Assembly (NCBI RefSeq): GCF_000774145.1 | Contig: NZ_KN322987.1 | Location: forward strand, 560,756-624,755 | Length of the DNA: 64,000 bases | Source of the DNA: Pseudomonas mediterranea CFBP 5447 | GTDB lineage: Bacteria > Pseudomonadota > Gammaproteobacteria > Pseudomonadales > Pseudomonadaceae | Reading direction: 5' to 3' | Part shown: in pieces, positions 27,108 to 35,336 of the stretch | Layout: each line of letters begins with the position of its first letter | Numbering within the stretch: position 1 is the stretch's first letter | Made by a program: the position numbers and the translations under genes | Notes under the pieces: generated by a model | Seen by the model: the letters and a program-made list of their open reading frames with translations, nothing else | Databases searched by the model: none | What the model was told of the DNA's origin: nothing

Positions 27108-27691
27108 TCCAGCCCAGCCAACAATTGGCCGATGCCTTGCAAAGTGAGGATATGGTCGGGCTCATGCAGGGCCAGTGCGGCTTCCGGCATGGTCGAAACC
27201 TGGGCTTCGGCGGGGTCTTGGACGACGGTGGTTCCGCCCAGTTCCTTGACCCTGGCCAGGCCTTTGGCGCCGTCGTCGTTGGCCCCGGTCAGGACAATGG
27301 CCAGCAGCTTCGCGCCATAGACGTCGGCGGCCGATTCGAATAACACGTCGATGGACGGCCGCGAATGGTGCACCGGCTCCTCCAGGCTCAACGACAGGCT
27401 GCGATCGGCCTCGACCGACAAATGGTAGCCTGGCGTGGCGACGTAAAGGGTGCCGGGGCGGATGTCCTGTTTATCCCGAGCCTCTTCCACCGGTATCGCC
27501 AGACGGTGATCGAGGACCTGAGCCAACTGGCTATAGCGTTCGTTGGGCAGATGCAGCACCACCAGGACAGGCAAACGGAAGCCTTTGCGCAGATGACCGA
27601 AGAGTCTGAGCAGTGCCTCCACGCCGCCGGCGGATGCACCGACGGCGATGGCTTCTATTGCGGATCCGGACCCGTCCGTTGTCTGGTTCAT
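27104..27691 (-). CDS. CheB-type methylesterase domain protein (no receiver)
   Basis: 195 residues, containing only the CheB catalytic domain. The catalytic triad is visible: Ser20 in GASAGG, His47 in VLHLPN, Asp140 in TGANDDGA. Canonical CheB has an N-terminal receiver; its absence here means activity is not controlled by its own phosphorylation. Start and stop overlap cheR and the REC-kinase (ATGA at both). No chemoreceptor, CheA or CheW gene is adjacent, so the substrate glutamates may lie on a neighbouring kinase. Confidence 0.9.
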   Translation of the reverse strand: MNQTTDGSGSAIEAIAVGASAGGVEALLRLFGHLRKGFRLPVLVVLHLPNERYSQLAQVLDHRLAIPVEEARDKQDIRPGTLYVATPGYHLSVEADRSLSLSLEEPVHHSRPSIDVLFESAADVYGAKLLAIVLTGANDDGAKGLARVKELGGTTVVQDPAEAQVSTMPEAALALHEPDHILTLQGIGQLLAGLE

Positions 27692-28503
27692 AACTTGCGA
27701 TAGATCCGTTCCTGTTTGACCAACGGCTCGAACTGCTTGCCGAACATCGAGAAGTCCAGTGTTTCCTTGCTGCCCAGCACCAGGAAACCACGGTGACAGA
27801 GGGACTCGTGGAACAGTCCGAATGCGCGATCTTGCAGCTTTTTATTGAAATATATCAATACATTGCGACACGAAATTAATTGTGTTTCTGAAAATACACT
27901 GTCCGTCGCCAGGCTGTGATCGGCAAAAGTCACGTTCTCGCAAAGGGTCTTGTCGAACATCGCATAATCGTAGGCGGCGGTGTAGTAATCGGCAAACGAG
28001 TGTCGCCCCCCCGCCAACTGATAGTTCTGGGTATAGGCCCGCACGTTTTCCAAGGCAAAAATGCCCTGCTTGGCCTTCTCCAGCGACCTGGGATTGATGT
28101 CGGTGGCATAGATGAGCGTGCGATCCAACAGGCCCTCTTCCCGCAGCAGGATCGCCATGGAATAGACCTCTTCCCCCGTGCTGCAACCGGCGATCCAGAT
28201 CTTGAGCGACGGATAGGTCTTGAGCAGCGGCACCACTTCCTGGCGGATGGCCAGGAAGTGCGAGGGGTCGCGGAACATCTCACTGACGGGAATCGTCAGC
28301 AACTGCAGCAGTTGCATGAACATGCCCGGATCATGCAGCACACGTTCCTGGAGCGCCGAGATGGTCCGGCATTCGAACTGGCTCAACGCGTGGTGAACCC
28401 GGCGTTTGATGGACGCGCCGGAGTAATCCCTGAAATCGTAGCTGTACTTGAGGTAGATCGCGTCGATCAGCAAACGCAGTTCAATGTCGGTGTCTCTTTC
28501 CAC
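27688..28503 (-). CDS. CheR-type methyltransferase
   Basis: 271 residues from a GTG at 28503 that overlaps the upstream kinase stop (TAGTG). The frame is open to 28605, but that would overlap the kinase gene by about 100 bases. An N-terminal CheR all-alpha domain (DFRDYSGASIKRRV) precedes the SAM-binding domain (IAGCSTGEEVYSMA, then CRNVLIYF). It should methylate glutamate side chains with S-adenosylmethionine. No TPR tail or PAS fusion. Tight overlap with cheB and the hybrid kinase implies a fixed methylation/demethylation pair devoted to this operon's sensor. Confidence 0.9.
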   Translation of the reverse strand: MERDTDIELRLLIDAIYLKYSYDFRDYSGASIKRRVHHALSQFECRTISALQERVLHDPGMFMQLLQLLTIPVSEMFRDPSHFLAIRQEVVPLLKTYPSLKIWIAGCSTGEEVYSMAILLREEGLLDRTLIYATDINPRSLEKAKQGIFALENVRAYTQNYQLAGGRHSFADYYTAAYDYAMFDKTLCENVTFADHSLATDSVFSETQLISCRNVLIYFNKKLQDRAFGLFHESLCHRGFLVLGSKETLDFSMFGKQFEPLVKQERIYRKL

Positions 28504-31500
28504 TAAATTCTTTCCATATTCGGCAACCACACGCGAATCAGCGAAAACAGGCGATCGAGGTCGATCGGTTTGGCCAGGTAGTCGTTGGAGCCGGCCGCGA
28601 TGCAACGCTCCTGATCATCCTTCATGGCCTTGGCCGTCACGGCAATGATGGGCAGCTTGCGCCAGCGCGGGTCCTTGCGGATGCGCGCGGTGGCTTCGAA
28701 ACCATCCATCTCCGGCATCATCACGTCCATCAGCACCAAGTCGATGTCTTCCACTTCATTGAGGCGCTCGATCGCTTCGTAGCCGTTACGGCCGATGACC
28801 ACGACCGCCCCTTTTGCCTCCAGAGCGCTGGTCAAGGCAAAGATGTTGCGCACATCGTCGTCCACCAGCAGTATCTTGCGCCCTTCGAACACCTTGTCCC
28901 GGCTGCGGGCTGTCTTGAGCATCCGCTGCCTTTCATGGGACAACCGGGATTCGACTTTGTGCAAAAAGAGTGTCACCTCGTCCAGCAGGCGCTCCGGCGA
29001 ACGAGCGCCCTTGATGATGATCGAGCGCGAATACTTGCGCAGTTCGGCCTCTTCATCGCGGGTCAGGTTGCGTCCGGTGTAGACGATCACCGGCGGGAAT
29101 GAACAGATCTCTTCGGTGGACATGCGCTTGAGCAGGTCATTGCCCAACATGTCCGGCAACTTCAGGTCGATGACCATGCAGTCGTAGACATTGGTCCGCA
29201 GCAGATCCAAGGCCTGCTGGGCGAGGCCGACGGCGGTGATCTCGATGTCTTCGTCGCCGATCAGGCGGGTAATACTATCGCGCTGCAGATCGTCGTCTTC
29301 CACCAGCAGCACCCGCTTGACCTTCTGGGTCAACTTGGCCTCCAGGCGGGCGAACACTTCCTTGAGCTCTTCACGGGTGGTCGGCTTGACCGCATAGCCG
29401 ATGGCGCCCATGTGCATCGCGGCTTCGACGCGGTCTTCGACGGAAATCACATGCACCGGGATATGCCGGGTCTCGGCCTGCTCCTTGAGCCGCTGCAACA
29501 CCGTCAGCCCGGAATGGTCGGGCAGGCGCATGTCCAGCAGGATGGCATCGGGGCTCAGTTGCGAGGCTAGGTCAAAGCCTTCATCGGCACCATGGGCCAC
29601 CAGGCATTGGTAACCCAACTCATGGGCGAGGTCGAACAGGATTCGGGCGAACTTGGGTTCGTCTTCGATCACCAGGATGCAACGGCCGTTGAATGGCGCC
29701 TTGTCCCGGTCGTCGGCGAAGCTGGCAATGGGCGGCTCTACCTGGGCAACCAGCGGTGCCACAGGGGACGCCGGCACATCGGTCACGGCGGCCGGCATAG
29801 CGGCCGTCGGCGTGAAGGTCCGTGGCTCCACCGGTGCCTCCCCAGGCTCGACATAGCGCTCAGGCAACACCAGCGTGAACAGACTGCCCTGCCCCGGCGC
29901 GCTGGAAACGGAAATCGAGCCGCCCAGCAAGGTCGCCAGATCGCGGGAGATCGACAACCCCAGGCCGGTTCCGCCATAACGGCGATTGGTGGTGCCGTCG
30001 GCTTGGCGGAATGCCTCGAAGATGCTCTGCTGCTGGTCGGGGGAAATGCCGATGCCCGAATCCCGCACCATGAAGGCAATGCCTGAACCCGGCTGGCCGG
30101 CCACGGATAGGCTCACGGTGCCTTGCTCGGTAAACTTCACGGCGTTGGACAACAGGTTCTTGAGTACTTGCTCCAAGCGCTGGCGGTCGGTGTACAACAT
30201 CGCTGGCGCGTCGGGCAGTACCTGGACGTCGAAGCCCAGGCCCTTGTCCGCCGCCAGTGGCTTGAACATATCGCGCAAGCCCTCCACCAGGCGCGACACG
30301 CCGGTGTTTTCCGGGCGAACCTCCAGCTTGCCGGCCTCGACCTTGGAAATGTCGAGAATGTCGTTGATCAGGTTGAGCAGGTCATTGCCGGCGGAGTAGA
30401 TCGACTCGGCAAACTTGACCTGTTCCTCGCTCAGGTTGTTCTGCGGGTTCTCCGCCAACAGCTTGGACAGGATCAGCGAACTGTTGAGCGGCGTACGCAG
30501 CTCATGGGACATGTTGGCGAGGAACTCGGACTTGTACTTGCTCGAACGCTGCAACTCTTCGGCGCGTTCCTGCAACTGGAGCTGGGCCAGGTTCAACTCG
30601 TTGTTCTTCTGGTCCATGGCGTCGCGTTGCTCGGCCAGTTGCTCGTTGGTCTGTTCCAGTTCCTGCTGTTGGGCCTCCAGATGGACCTGGGACTCCTTGA
30701 GAATCCGCGACTGCTCCTCAAGCTCTTCGTTGGCAGTCTTGAGCTCTTCCTGTTGGACCTGCAGTTCTTCGTTCAACTGCTGGGTTTCCGCCAGCACTTC
30801 CTGCAAGCGCTGCCGGTAACGGGCGGCTTCGATGGAGGTGCCGACGTTACCGGCAATCAGCTCCAGCAGCTCGATATCTCGCTCGGTCACGGGCCGCAGG
30901 AAGCCCAGTTCGATGACGCCGTTTACCCGATCGTCGTCGCTGGTCGGTACCACCACCACGCTGTTGGGCAAGCCTTGCCCCAACCCGGAGCTGACTTTCA
31001 GGTAATCGTCGGGGACGTTGTCCAGACGAATAAGACGTCCCTGCTGCACGGCCTGGCCGGCAATGCCTTCGCCGGCGACGATCATCTGATGCTGTTCGTC
31101 GTCCTCCCGGGAAAGACCGTAGGTGGCCACCCGCTTGAGCACGCCGCTTTCCTCCCGCGCATACAGCGCGGCGACGGCGGTGCCAAGGTACTTGGCGCAG
31201 AACTGCAGGATGTTGCGCCCCAACAGGTTCAAGGTCAGTTGCCCCAGCACCTGCTCGGCCAATTGGGTCTGACCATTGCGCAGCCAGGCCTGTTTTTCCA
31301 GGTGCAAGGCACTCTCTTGCTGTATCCGGAGGCTGGCGCCATAGCTGTTGGACAGGCTCAACAGGTCTCGCCGCCCGACATAGGCCAGCAATCCGCTGAC
31401 AGCGGCAACGAACAGCAAATAGAGGGTGATGCTCCAGACCGTGGTGGAGCGCACCTCTTCGTTGCGCGCCGTACGCAATTGCTGCTCGGTTTCGACGATG

Positions 31501-31991
31501 TCTTCAAAGGTCTTGCGGATTTCGTCCGTCAGGCGCTTGCCGCGCCCGGCCTTCACCGCTCCCCGATAATCGCCGCTGCTGCGTTGCAGGTCGATCATGC
31601 TCTGGGCGTAATTGGCCCACTCCGTCTGGAGCGCTTGTACCTTGTGCAGGCGCTCGGTCTGGATGGGGTTGTCGGCTGTCAATTCCAGCAATGTCTCGAG
31701 CGCGACGGCAATACGCGGCCTGGCGATCTCATAGGGGTCGAGGAAGTGCTCGTCACCACTCAAGAGATAGCCACGCATGCCGGTCTCCAGATCCACGCTC
31801 AGCTTGATGGCTTCGTTGGCATTACTGATCACCCGATCGCTGTGCCCGACCCATTGGATCACCGACAGCAGATAGGTGATCAGCACAATGAAAAACACCG
31901 CGCTGAGGGCGCCCATGCCCAACGGCAGGCTGATATTGCGGCTCAGGAGCTTGCGAAAACTTTGCTCGTCAACCGAAGACGGAAGAGTCAT
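28503..31991 (-). CDS. Large hybrid sensor kinase: CHASE3-GAF-coiled coil-HisKA-HATPase-REC-REC-REC
   Basis: 1162 residues from ATG 31991. Two membrane segments (about 22-44 and 186-206) flank a CHASE3-like periplasmic sensor (LETGMRGYLLSG at 69-79). A GAF domain (about 250-390), a long Glu/Gln-rich coiled coil (about 395-485), HisKA with SHELRTPLN (His496), HATPase (DSGIGIS, GTGLGLS) and three receivers (acceptors in ILLDMRLPD, MVIDLKLPD, VLMDVMMPEMDG) follow. It is the first gene of the minus-strand operon. The Glu/Gln-rich coiled coil is a conceivable target for the CheR/CheB pair (inference). The frame is open to 32081, but the earlier codons do not fit the family. Confidence 0.92.
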   Translation of the reverse strand: MTLPSSVDEQSFRKLLSRNISLPLGMGALSAVFFIVLITYLLSVIQWVGHSDRVISNANEAIKLSVDLETGMRGYLLSGDEHFLDPYEIARPRIAVALETLLELTADNPIQTERLHKVQALQTEWANYAQSMIDLQRSSGDYRGAVKAGRGKRLTDEIRKTFEDIVETEQQLRTARNEEVRSTTVWSITLYLLFVAAVSGLLAYVGRRDLLSLSNSYGASLRIQQESALHLEKQAWLRNGQTQLAEQVLGQLTLNLLGRNILQFCAKYLGTAVAALYAREESGVLKRVATYGLSREDDEQHQMIVAGEGIAGQAVQQGRLIRLDNVPDDYLKVSSGLGQGLPNSVVVVPTSDDDRVNGVIELGFLRPVTERDIELLELIAGNVGTSIEAARYRQRLQEVLAETQQLNEELQVQQEELKTANEELEEQSRILKESQVHLEAQQQELEQTNEQLAEQRDAMDQKNNELNLAQLQLQERAEELQRSSKYKSEFLANMSHELRTPLNSSLILSKLLAENPQNNLSEEQVKFAESIYSAGNDLLNLINDILDISKVEAGKLEVRPENTGVSRLVEGLRDMFKPLAADKGLGFDVQVLPDAPAMLYTDRQRLEQVLKNLLSNAVKFTEQGTVSLSVAGQPGSGIAFMVRDSGIGISPDQQQSIFEAFRQADGTTNRRYGGTGLGLSISRDLATLLGGSISVSSAPGQGSLFTLVLPERYVEPGEAPVEPRTFTPTAAMPAAVTDVPASPVAPLVAQVEPPIASFADDRDKAPFNGRCILVIEDEPKFARILFDLAHELGYQCLVAHGADEGFDLASQLSPDAILLDMRLPDHSGLTVLQRLKEQAETRHIPVHVISVEDRVEAAMHMGAIGYAVKPTTREELKEVFARLEAKLTQKVKRVLLVEDDDLQRDSITRLIGDEDIEITAVGLAQQALDLLRTNVYDCMVIDLKLPDMLGNDLLKRMSTEEICSFPPVIVYTGRNLTRDEEAELRKYSRSIIIKGARSPERLLDEVTLFLHKVESRLSHERQRMLKTARSRDKVFEGRKILLVDDDVRNIFALTSALEAKGAVVVIGRNGYEAIERLNEVEDIDLVLMDVMMPEMDGFEATARIRKDPRWRKLPIIAVTAKAMKDDQERCIAAGSNDYLAKPIDLDRLFSLIRVWLPNMERI

Positions 31992-32176
31992 GGAAAAGGC
32001 CTTGGCGAACAGTTGGAAAGCACGGAGTTTGCCCGAAAGACACGGACTGGATCCACATTTCTGACAAAGTCGAAGGCACAATTCTCACAACGGTCTGCCC
32101 CGTAGCAAGGAAGCGACTATCCTTGTCAGCTCTTGTACTATAGATCCTTTCTTGTACAGGATTGGGAACTTGTGCC

Positions 32177-32209
32177 GCCTCGCTACTTACTCATGCATGA
32201 GGCCTTTTT
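32177..32209 (+). terminator. Terminator-like hairpin in the leader of the stand-alone receiver gene
   Basis: GCCTC (32177-32181) can pair with GAGGC (32199-32203), followed by CTTTTT. It lies about 40 bases before the receiver start and downstream of the likely promoter region, where two CTTGTAC copies (32132 and 32151) occur. It could be a premature terminator; the stem is short. Confidence 0.3.
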
Positions 32210-32245
32210 CGCCCTTCCCGATTTTATCTTCTGAGAATAACCACT

Positions 32246-32617
32246 ATGTCCACCCCCGCCCCTGTCACGCCCGTCAACGTCCTGGTAGTCGAGGACGACG
32301 ACATCGTCCGTATGTTGATCGTCGATGTACTGGAAGAGCTGGAATACCAGGTGCTCGAAGCGGACGGTTGCGACCAGGCGCTGGATTTCCTGCGCAACCT
32401 GGATCAACGGATCGACCTGATGATGACGGACATAGGCTTGCCGGTGATGGACGGCCGCGAACTGGCCAGGCAAGCCCGCCTGGTGCGGCCTGGGCTACCG
32501 GTTCTGTTCGCCAGTGGCTATGCCGAAAGCATCGACGTACCGGAAAGCATGGCGGTGATCGGCAAGCCTTTTTCCATCGATCAATTGCGCGACAAGGTCA
32601 GAAGCATTCTTTCTTGA
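32246..32617 (+). CDS. Single-domain response regulator (receiver only)
   Basis: 123 residues: VVEDDDIVR acidic pocket, phospho-acceptor in MMTDIGLPVMDG, Thr/Ser switch in FASGYAES, Lys in VIGKPFS. It closely resembles the receiver of the KaiC-linked kinase and the receiver at 25448-25825. It is divergent from the large hybrid kinase and probably belongs to the same phosphorelay. No output domain. Confidence 0.9.
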   Translation: MSTPAPVTPVNVLVVEDDDIVRMLIVDVLEELEYQVLEADGCDQALDFLRNLDQRIDLMMTDIGLPVMDGRELARQARLVRPGLPVLFASGYAESIDVPESMAVIGKPFSIDQLRDKVRSILS

Positions 32618-32694
32618 GCCCAAGCGGATTCTTGGTCACTATCGGCGCCCCGCGCACCGACTGCGCCTGATCCAGCCCAAGGAAATGCCTGCCC

Positions 32695-33996
32695 ATGCCT
32701 CATCCCGCCGCCCTCAAGGTCCTGGTCATCGGTTATGTCTGGCCCGAGCCGCGTTCATCGGCGGCGGGTGGGCACATCATGCAGATTCTGGAAGCTTTCC
32801 TCGGGCAAGGCTGGGACATCACCTTCAGCAGCCCGGCGAGGCCTGGGGAGAACCGCGCGGACCTGATCGAACTGGGCATCCGCGAAGTACCCATCGAACT
32901 CAACAACAGCAGTTTCGATGTGTTCGTCAGCGAACTGGCACCGGATATCGTCCTGTTCGACCAATTCATGATGGAAGAGCAGTTCGGCTGGCGGGTCGAG
33001 GCGCAATGCCCCGGCGCCCTGCGTGTGCTGGAAACGTCCGATTTGCAGAGCCTGCGCCACGCCCGGCATCAGCGCCTCAAGGACCGTCTGAAAGCTGACG
33101 ATAGCTCCCAGGACTTCAGCGACCTTTTCGCGCCGAACCTGCCCGAGGAATTCCAGCGGATGGCCGACACCGATATGGCCAAGCGCGAGATTGCCGCCGT
33201 GTACCGCTGCGACCTGAACCTGATGGTGTCCGAGGTGGAGATCGAGCTGCTGGTGGAACAATTCAAGGTGCCCCGCAACCTCCTGCTCTGGTGTCCGTTG
33301 ATGGTTGACCTGCCAGCCACGTCACCGAAGCCATTCGAGGACCGGGCGCACTTCTTGAGCATCGGCAACTTCCGCCATGCGCCGAACTGGGATGCCGTGC
33401 TCTGGATGAAGAACGCCATCTGGCCGCTGATCCGTCAGCAATTGCCAGGCGCGCAACTGCACCTGTACGGCGCCTACACCCCTCCGAAAGCTGCCGCGCT
33501 GCACAATCCGGCCCAGGGATTCCATATCATGAACTGGGCCGAGGACGCTCTGCAGGTGATGTCGGCGGCCCGCATCTGCCTGGCACCGCTGCGTTTCGGC
33601 GCTGGCATCAAGGGCAAGCTGATCGAGGCCATGCTCTGTGGCACGCCAAGTGTCACCACACCCATCGGCGCCGAAGCCATGCATGGAGAGATGCGGTGGC
33701 CCGGAGCGATCAGCCAGAGCGCCGAAGCCATCGCCGACGCCGCCGTGCAGTTGTACAGCGACCCGACCCGCTGGAACCTGGCCCAGGATGCCGGCCTGAC
33801 GCTGCTGGCGGAGCGGTACCGCAGAGAGATTCATGGCCCGGCGCTGATTGAAAGTATCCAGGCGTGCCGTGCCAACCTGGCGCAACGACGACGTGACAAT
33901 TTCACCGGCAGCATGTTGCGCCACCACCAGCACAAGAGCACCCAATACATGTCCCAGTGGATTGAGGAAAAGCACCGCAACAACGCGGCGGTGTAG
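32695..33996 (+). CDS. Glycosyltransferase, GT4-like family
   Basis: 433 residues. The N-terminal domain begins LKVLVIGYVWPEPRSSAAGG with a glycine-rich loop; the C-terminal GT-B domain has LSIGNFRHAPNWDA and APLRFGAGIKGKLIEAMLCGTPSVTT, the nucleotide-sugar-binding region typical of family 4 enzymes. It is cytosolic. It stands alone 77 bases after the receiver gene, without other polysaccharide genes. Donor and acceptor unknown. A strong AAGGAA site precedes the start. Confidence 0.82.
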   Translation: MPHPAALKVLVIGYVWPEPRSSAAGGHIMQILEAFLGQGWDITFSSPARPGENRADLIELGIREVPIELNNSSFDVFVSELAPDIVLFDQFMMEEQFGWRVEAQCPGALRVLETSDLQSLRHARHQRLKDRLKADDSSQDFSDLFAPNLPEEFQRMADTDMAKREIAAVYRCDLNLMVSEVEIELLVEQFKVPRNLLLWCPLMVDLPATSPKPFEDRAHFLSIGNFRHAPNWDAVLWMKNAIWPLIRQQLPGAQLHLYGAYTPPKAAALHNPAQGFHIMNWAEDALQVMSAARICLAPLRFGAGIKGKLIEAMLCGTPSVTTPIGAEAMHGEMRWPGAISQSAEAIADAAVQLYSDPTRWNLAQDAGLTLLAERYRREIHGPALIESIQACRANLAQRRRDNFTGSMLRHHQHKSTQYMSQWIEEKHRNNAAV

Positions 33997-34051
33997 CTGC
34001 CAGCATCGCTGATGGCATTTCACCGGCTGACCATCGGAGGACTATTCGGGG

Positions 34052-34081
34052 TTGGCACCTGACCGGCGAAGGGGGCATTAT
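34052..34081 (+). promoter_or_regulatory. Candidate mtlR promoter
   Basis: TTGGCA (34052-34057) and CATTAT (34076-34081) are separated by 18 bases, about 30 bases before the mtlR start. Sigma-70 fit only. Confidence 0.35.
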
Positions 34082-34112
34082 CCAGCGGCGATAACAATAA
34101 AAGTGCAGGCCC

Positions 34113-35018
34113 ATGACCCGAACAGCAAGAGTCACCGACCCTTCCTACGAGTTGATGGATGACCATAACGGATTGTCCATCATCTATCGCCAGCACGGCT
34201 TTCCCTGTCCGTTGGTGCGCTGGCATTTCCATAAGGAATACGAGCTGCACCTGATCGTCGCCAGTTCCGGCAAGGTGTTCATTGGCGATTACATCGGCAA
34301 CTTCTACCCGCAGACCCTGTTTCTCACCGGACCCAACCTGCCCCACAACTGGATCAGCCAGGTGGCCGAAGACGAAGTGGTGCCCAAGCGCGACATGCTG
34401 GTGAACTTCACCGACGAGTTGTTCGAGAGCGGAAATCAGGTCTTTGCCGAACTCAAGACCATCGCGCCGCTGCTCGAACGGGCCCGCTACGGCATCGAGT
34501 TCCGCTGCAAGCGAACCATCCGCCAGGCGATGATCCTGATGCAACGCATTGCCGACTCCCAGGGCATGAGCCGCCTGGGGTATTTTTTCATCCTGATGGA
34601 ATTGCTGGCCACCACGGATGACTATCAGGTGCTCTCCGGCGGCGCGTCTTCGCAGATGACCGATGAGCACAGCATCGACCGTACCAACCGGGCCGTGGAC
34701 TATATTTTTGCCCATTACGCCCGGGAACTGCCCCTGGAGGAAGTCGCCGAACACCTGGGCATGAAACCGACCTACTTCAGCCGGGTGTTCAAACAGGCTA
34801 CCGGTCGCTGTTTCATCGAGTTCGTCAACCGCCTGCGCATCAGCAAATCCTGCGAATTGCTGGCCGACGGTGACAAGCCGGTCACGGATGTCTGTTTCGA
34901 GTCGGGCTTCAATAACATCTCGAACTTCAACCGGCGCTTCCAGCAACTCAAGGGCATGACCCCTTCCCATTATCGGCGGCTGGCGGTGCAGCGGTTGACC
35001 GAGCAGAACCAGGGCTGA
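34113..35018 (+). CDS. mtlR: Mannitol operon activator MtlR, AraC family
   Basis: 301 residues. An N-terminal cupin-like sugar-sensing domain (WHFHKEYELHLI, about 37-48) is followed by a C-terminal double helix-turn-helix (LPLEEVAEHLGMKPTYFSRVFK, then VTDVCFESGFNNISNFNRRF). It lies immediately upstream of the mtl operon, as in P. fluorescens, where MtlR activates the operon with mannitol, sorbitol or arabitol. A direct-repeat operator at 35186-35229 fits its binding. It is separated from mtlE by a REP-type element and the operon promoter. Confidence 0.92.
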   Translation: MTRTARVTDPSYELMDDHNGLSIIYRQHGFPCPLVRWHFHKEYELHLIVASSGKVFIGDYIGNFYPQTLFLTGPNLPHNWISQVAEDEVVPKRDMLVNFTDELFESGNQVFAELKTIAPLLERARYGIEFRCKRTIRQAMILMQRIADSQGMSRLGYFFILMELLATTDDYQVLSGGASSQMTDEHSIDRTNRAVDYIFAHYARELPLEEVAEHLGMKPTYFSRVFKQATGRCFIEFVNRLRISKSCELLADGDKPVTDVCFESGFNNISNFNRRFQQLKGMTPSHYRRLAVQRLTEQNQG

Positions 35019-35030
35019 GACTTTACTCCC

Positions 35031-35159
35031 CTGTGGCGAGGGGATTAATCCCCGCTGGGCTGCAAAGCAGCCCCAAAAATTTCTCTGCCACTGCGGTTAT
35101 CAATCGGAATGCAGGGGGCTGCTTTGCAGCCCAACGGGGATAAATCCCCTCGCCACAGG
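35031..35159. repeat. Long palindromic repeat, GTGGCGAGGGGAT type
   Basis: The outer arms CTGTGGCGAGGGGAT / ATCCCCTCGCCACAG and inner arms GGGCTGC / GCAGCCC form nested inverted repeats. It is a second REP family, different from the GTGGGAGCG copies. It separates mtlR from the mtl promoter and may insulate it. Confidence 0.85.
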
Positions 35160-35185
35160 TTAATCCTTTCACCGCTGCCCCGGCT

Positions 35186-35229
35186 CAGTGCAAAAAAGTA
35201 TCAGCACCAGTGCGACGGATGATTTGTCA
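35186..35229 (+). promoter_or_regulatory. Candidate MtlR operator (two direct repeats, 22-base period)
   Basis: CAGTGC occurs at 35186 and 35208, each followed by an A/T-rich stretch and a further G. The 22-base period is two helical turns, the spacing usual for AraC-family half-sites, and the second copy runs up to the -35 box, as in class II activation. Specific binding is inferred. Confidence 0.6.
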
Positions 35230-35252
35230 CGACGTCCATTGAAGGCTGTAAT
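35224..35252 (+). promoter_or_regulatory. mtl operon promoter
   Basis: TTGTCA (35224-35229), a 17-base spacer, and TGTAAT (35247-35252): five of six matches to consensus in the -10 box and near-consensus -35. Transcription would start about 75-80 bases before mtlE. Confidence 0.7.
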
Positions 35253-35336
35253 CAGCGCACATTCTTCCCTTCATCCGGAAGACAAAAAACAATAACTGTC
35301 CTTCCGCCGCCTTCCGGCACGGAAAAGGAGTGCGCG

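Noticed and set aside
28503..28605. Longer CheR start at 28605
   Set aside because: It would overlap the hybrid kinase by about 100 bases and adds residues unlike CheR; the GTG at 28503 in TAGTG fits the coupling seen across the operon.
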